64,000 nucleotides of DNA from Camillea tinctor (lineage: Eukaryota; Ascomycota; Sordariomycetes; Xylariales; Xylariaceae), in assembly GCA_022578605.1 (NCBI GenBank), contig MU394070.1, positions 1-64,000 of the forward strand, read 5' to 3'. The notes beneath the pieces are model-generated. The model worked only from the letters and a program-made list of their open reading frames with translations. It was not told the origin of the DNA and ran no database searches. The position numbers were made by a program, and so were the translations under genes. Positions 60,501-64,000 of this stretch are shown here, piece by piece. Every line of letters starts with the position of its first letter. Positions within the stretch are counted from its first letter, which is position 1.

Positions 60501-63155
60501 CGTCGTGTTCTTGTTCACCCCTCCTCCCTATCCCCTCCTTTACACGATCCAACAGCCCACCCACGTACCCCGCGCCCGGGGGTGGAGGGGATCTACCATT
60601 TCACTGTTGCTGTTGTGGGGATTGCATTCGCAACCTACCAGCTACCTACCTACTTGTTTCACCTGCCTAATACGCGTACAGTTACCTCCGAGACCGACCG
60701 CGGGAGAGTGTAGGGAACGTAACATGTAAGTATACAGGAAGGTAGGCAAATAGGCAGGCGGGTAGTTCAGAGACCTCATAATCGGAGAGGAGGGTGCGGA
60801 AAGAGAGGCAAGGAAATCTCGTAAAGCCAGTTTGGTTTGTAAAAACCACATCTATCACACACCGTCGTCGCCTACTTTTGCTTTTTGAATCGTTTGTCTT
60901 TCTCATCGTTGGGCACATGATCTCCTTTAGCTTCCCCGACCATTCCCGTTTCTCACCGTCGTGCGTGCGTCTCGCACTCTGCGGGGTATCGTGATCTGAT
61001 TGATCCCCTCCTCCTATGGGCTGGGTGTGTTTACCTAGGTAACCTATCTCATTTCTCTTTTCGCATTGAGGAAATAAAACACATATAGAAGGGGGGAGAG
61101 CCAATTTAGACTTACTACCACCCGCGCCACTATTTACTTAAAAGCCGATCATGAATGGCTTAGGTGGCTAGGTAGGTAAGATGTGTGGTAGGTGTGTGTA
61201 ATGTACCGATCCGTATGTATGTAAACCGCAATTAGAGCACGCGCTATGCTATGCGATGCGAGACGGGCGATTTTTCCGTGGCCTTATCTTGCATCATCTT
61301 CCGGCTCGTGATACGAGTTGGAGAACCAATGGGGGGGAGAGGAGGGGCATGACGATAGTGATGAAGAAGAGCCCAGGAGAAGAGGGAAGTTACTTGTCAA
61401 GGGCTTATCCCATCTCTTCATTACCAGATTACCTCACGAACCTACCTAGAGTAGCTACCTAATCGTGTGTGGTGTACTGTATGTGTATGTAGCAAGGTGT
61501 GTGAGGGAGCCTACGTGAAAGGGGGTTCCCCGCTATACCGAAGATAGGGTAGTCTTCTTGTTCGGCCGAGATGGGAAAAAGAAGCAAAACGTGGTGGTGT
61601 TGAGGAGCAAAGTAGGTGGTGTTGAACTGCAACGATATGAACGAATCATTACAGCAGCTGAATGCCGAGCGGGTAGGGCACTATGACTGCATGTCTCAGG
61701 GTGCCAGTGCGGAGGAAGAGGAGAATTTGGGGTTGGACGTCTCTTGTTCCCCCTTTTCGCACACGTCAGACTTCCCCGTTGTGCCATCGCCGGTATTCGG
61801 GGTTTTTCTTTTTCGATAGTTGAGCTGAAGCCGTCCTCAACAACTACTATCTACGATGTTGTATAGATTGGTTGACTTCGGTTGTTACGTCGGACACTTC
61901 GAAGTGCCGCATCCCGCCTTGAGTTCGATGGATCCTTGAGGATCACGGACCGTCGGCGAGCATCCCGGTACATTGGGTCCTCGTGCATGACATAGGGTAG
62001 GCGGTTTATGTAGTGTAGGAGTTGGAGAGGTCATATGAGGTTGTGGCTGGTGTGTGGAGAGATAGATTTATCTACGTACCCATCCGCTCACTTGAGACTC
62101 ACTACACACACCAAATGAGAACGTATCATTACCTATAGACACTAGGGGCTAAAGAACCATATCTTGGCACGAACGGTGTGGCTGCTCCTATCTCCTATAA
62201 GTCGTGATCTGAGGCAAAGTCTTGGCATATCACATGTTAAACATTATTTCCCCTGATGATGAGCTCGTGGCTGTGGCAATGCTGAGACCAATGTTGAAAA
62301 GTCAGGGCTGGTCCCCAAGAATTGCTATGGCGATGTATACATAGTTGTTTCCGATCTCTACTGTAATCTGTTTGAGTTAATCAAATGTGATGCACGGCTC
62401 GGTAGTGGGTGAGAATGACGTGCAGATTATAGGTGAAAAAATCGATTTGCGCTTCGCGAGTAGCATTGGCTAAAGGGGTCTTCTCCAGGGTCTTTTGACC
62501 TTGGCGTTGTCTATCGTCAGCGTTCATCTCGGCCTCCAGCATGCTGGGATGCAGGTTGTTGAGCAACCTGGCGTGATGATGTGCTTAGAAATACAGAAAC
62601 AGGGTCTTCCTCGATGTTCCTGTAACCAAATGCGGTAAAACAATAAGGGTTCTGTTGAAGATGATGAATGGTGATCATCTAGTCTAACAACTTAGACTAA
62701 GCATTTTAGTTTGCTAGTGTATAAGATAAGATATTGGTGGTGATGATGATGTTACAGTCGATATCTCATCGGTGGTGATGAGGGACAGAGTAAAAAGTAA
62801 GGGGATATGGGACCGTGCAGAAAGCCAGAGGGCGGCACAGAGCGGTAGGAGATTTACTCAGCCTACGCAAACCCGCCAATCAGTGAAGCTATCCCGATGC
62901 TTCTTCTCTCGCGAGAAAGAGATTCGACATGGCCCATAGTTGATAGAAGGTCGGGTCTAGTTCTCTCTAACTTGGCGTAGTGTTTAGGTTAGATGTCGCT
63001 TTGTCTCAGCTCTGATGATGACAATAACGATGCGCGAAGTTGGACATTCCACATGAAGCTTAGTTGATAGTGAGTTACATGACTAGTCACAATACCACAG
63101 CGGCTAACTGTCGGCCGAGTAATCCTTCGGCTCAGCTTTCGCTTCCGCCCGGATG

Positions 63156-63180
63156 TTTTCTTTCTTTCTTTCTTTCTTTT
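63156..63180. repeat. TTTC tetranucleotide microsatellite
   Basis: About six TTTC units followed by poly-T. Confidence 0.8.
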
Positions 63181-63649
63181 TTTCCCTTTCTTTTCATACT
63201 CTGGGTCTGGGGAAGCCCCATAACGGAGTGGCGTCTGGGAAAAAGCCTTTGGGACGCTGATGCACTATAATCTGACTAAGTCGCTTCAGGCTCATCTCCT
63301 TATCTCTCACTCTCTCACGACTAGTTAGTGTTAGTTGTTGCGGCAGGCAAGGTCGAAATTATTATTGCTAGTTTATTACGGCAGGCGTGTCGATCATATC
63401 CGTGCCTTAAGTCTGAAGCGAAGACCCTGGCCGTGAACATGTTGAGTTGTCTCTATGGCTTGTCATTGTTAAATGCCAATATCGGAGTCCCGAGTAGATA
63501 GTCGCGAGAAACTGCCTGTTAGACTACGGAGGATTGAAATCTGTGGGTGTAGAAGTGGATGGTTGTATAGTAATATGTTTCATGATATGTGACAGGCTAA
63601 GTACGCGACTTGCTCTTCAGACTCGAGTCGCATCGAAGCGACGCCAACC

Positions 63650-63686
63650 GCACGCACACGCACACATACACGCACACGCACACATA
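63650..63686. repeat. CACACG/CACATA mixed microsatellite
   Basis: A run of alternating CA and CG/TA units near the right edge. Confidence 0.8.
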
Positions 63687-64000
63687 ACAGCGGCGAGGGA
63701 GGGGCGCACCTTATGCTACCCGTTTTGGATATCCGCAAATTCACGAACGGCGCTCGCTACGGTGCAGTTAGGTGAACTTTAAGTCGTTTCTGCCATCCGT
63801 ACTTACTCAGGCCGAGATGATCATTTCATCATACATAGTTGGGTCAGGATTGTAGTACAATAACATGTGGAGGATCGATGAGAGATTACCGCCAAGGCGC
63901 GAAAACACGATCCATCATCGTCTAAGAGCCCTCTCTCTAGCTATTTTCGATTTCTCATGCCGCACCAGGGCCCGGCAAGGGTATGCAGGCAGGTAGGGCA

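Larger units (their letters stand above)
53872..64000. other. 10-kb gene-poor right end
   Basis: No gene with recognisable motifs. The part 53900-56650 is AT-rich, with one protein-like fragment listed separately. From 57500 onward the sequence is richer in purine/pyrimidine tracts and GGTA-type repeats, with microsatellites near 63160 and 63650. Open frames such as 55425-55676, 57090-57428, 59645-60091 and 60406-60729 are low-complexity or unlike known families. The region could be the upstream zone of a gene to the right, or hold non-coding transcripts. Confidence 0.5.

Noticed and set aside
1..64000. CRISPR arrays, rRNA genes, secondary-metabolite core genes
   Set aside because: No regularly spaced repeats, no rRNA-like sequence and no PKS, NRPS or terpene synthase motifs were seen on either strand.

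Overview
This window is nuclear DNA of a filamentous ascomycete (Pezizomycotina, probably Sordariomycetes; a Xylariales-like species is a guess). Evidence: coding regions are split by short introns, mostly 45-130 nt, with GT..CTAAC/CTAAT..AG signals. The genes are monocistronic and widely spaced, with CT-rich leaders before several starts. The families are typical of these fungi: a CFEM GPI protein, a CYS3/MetR-like bZIP, GH64, AN1-finger/APH kinases and NACHT/ankyrin remnants. I assembled gene models by hand from splice signals and frame continuity; almost every junction restores a family motif.

Left block (1-17.7 kb) holds housekeeping genes: a lipoate-protein ligase A homologue (+), VPS11 (-, seven exons, one GC-AG intron), MLH3 (-), a conserved Ser-rich protein of unknown function (+), a nitrilase-type hydrolase (-) and a CFEM cell-wall protein (-). 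About 7.2 kb without a convincing gene follows.

Middle block (24.9-42.5 kb): the ribonucleotide reductase large subunit (-) with MCB-like ACGCGT boxes upstream, a TATDN1-type TatD nuclease (+), a CHL4/CENP-N kinetochore protein (-), a CYS3/MetR-like bZIP factor (+) with a 1,016-nt intron, and a small probable mitochondrial protein (-). Several of these serve DNA synthesis, repair or segregation, but intergenic distances are large and no co-regulated cluster is evident.

Right accessory block (43.9-53.9 kb): a secreted GH64 beta-1,3-glucanase, a small helical hypothetical protein, an AN1 zinc finger-APH kinase fusion, a broken NACHT-ankyrin (NLR-like) relic, an F-box protein whose small intron carries a 451-bp pogo/Tc1-mariner-type MITE (33-bp perfect TIRs, TA duplication), and a truncated LysM-effector-like secreted protein. 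The last 10 kb has no convincing gene apart from one unidentified protein-like fragment. No tRNA, rRNA or CRISPR was found.
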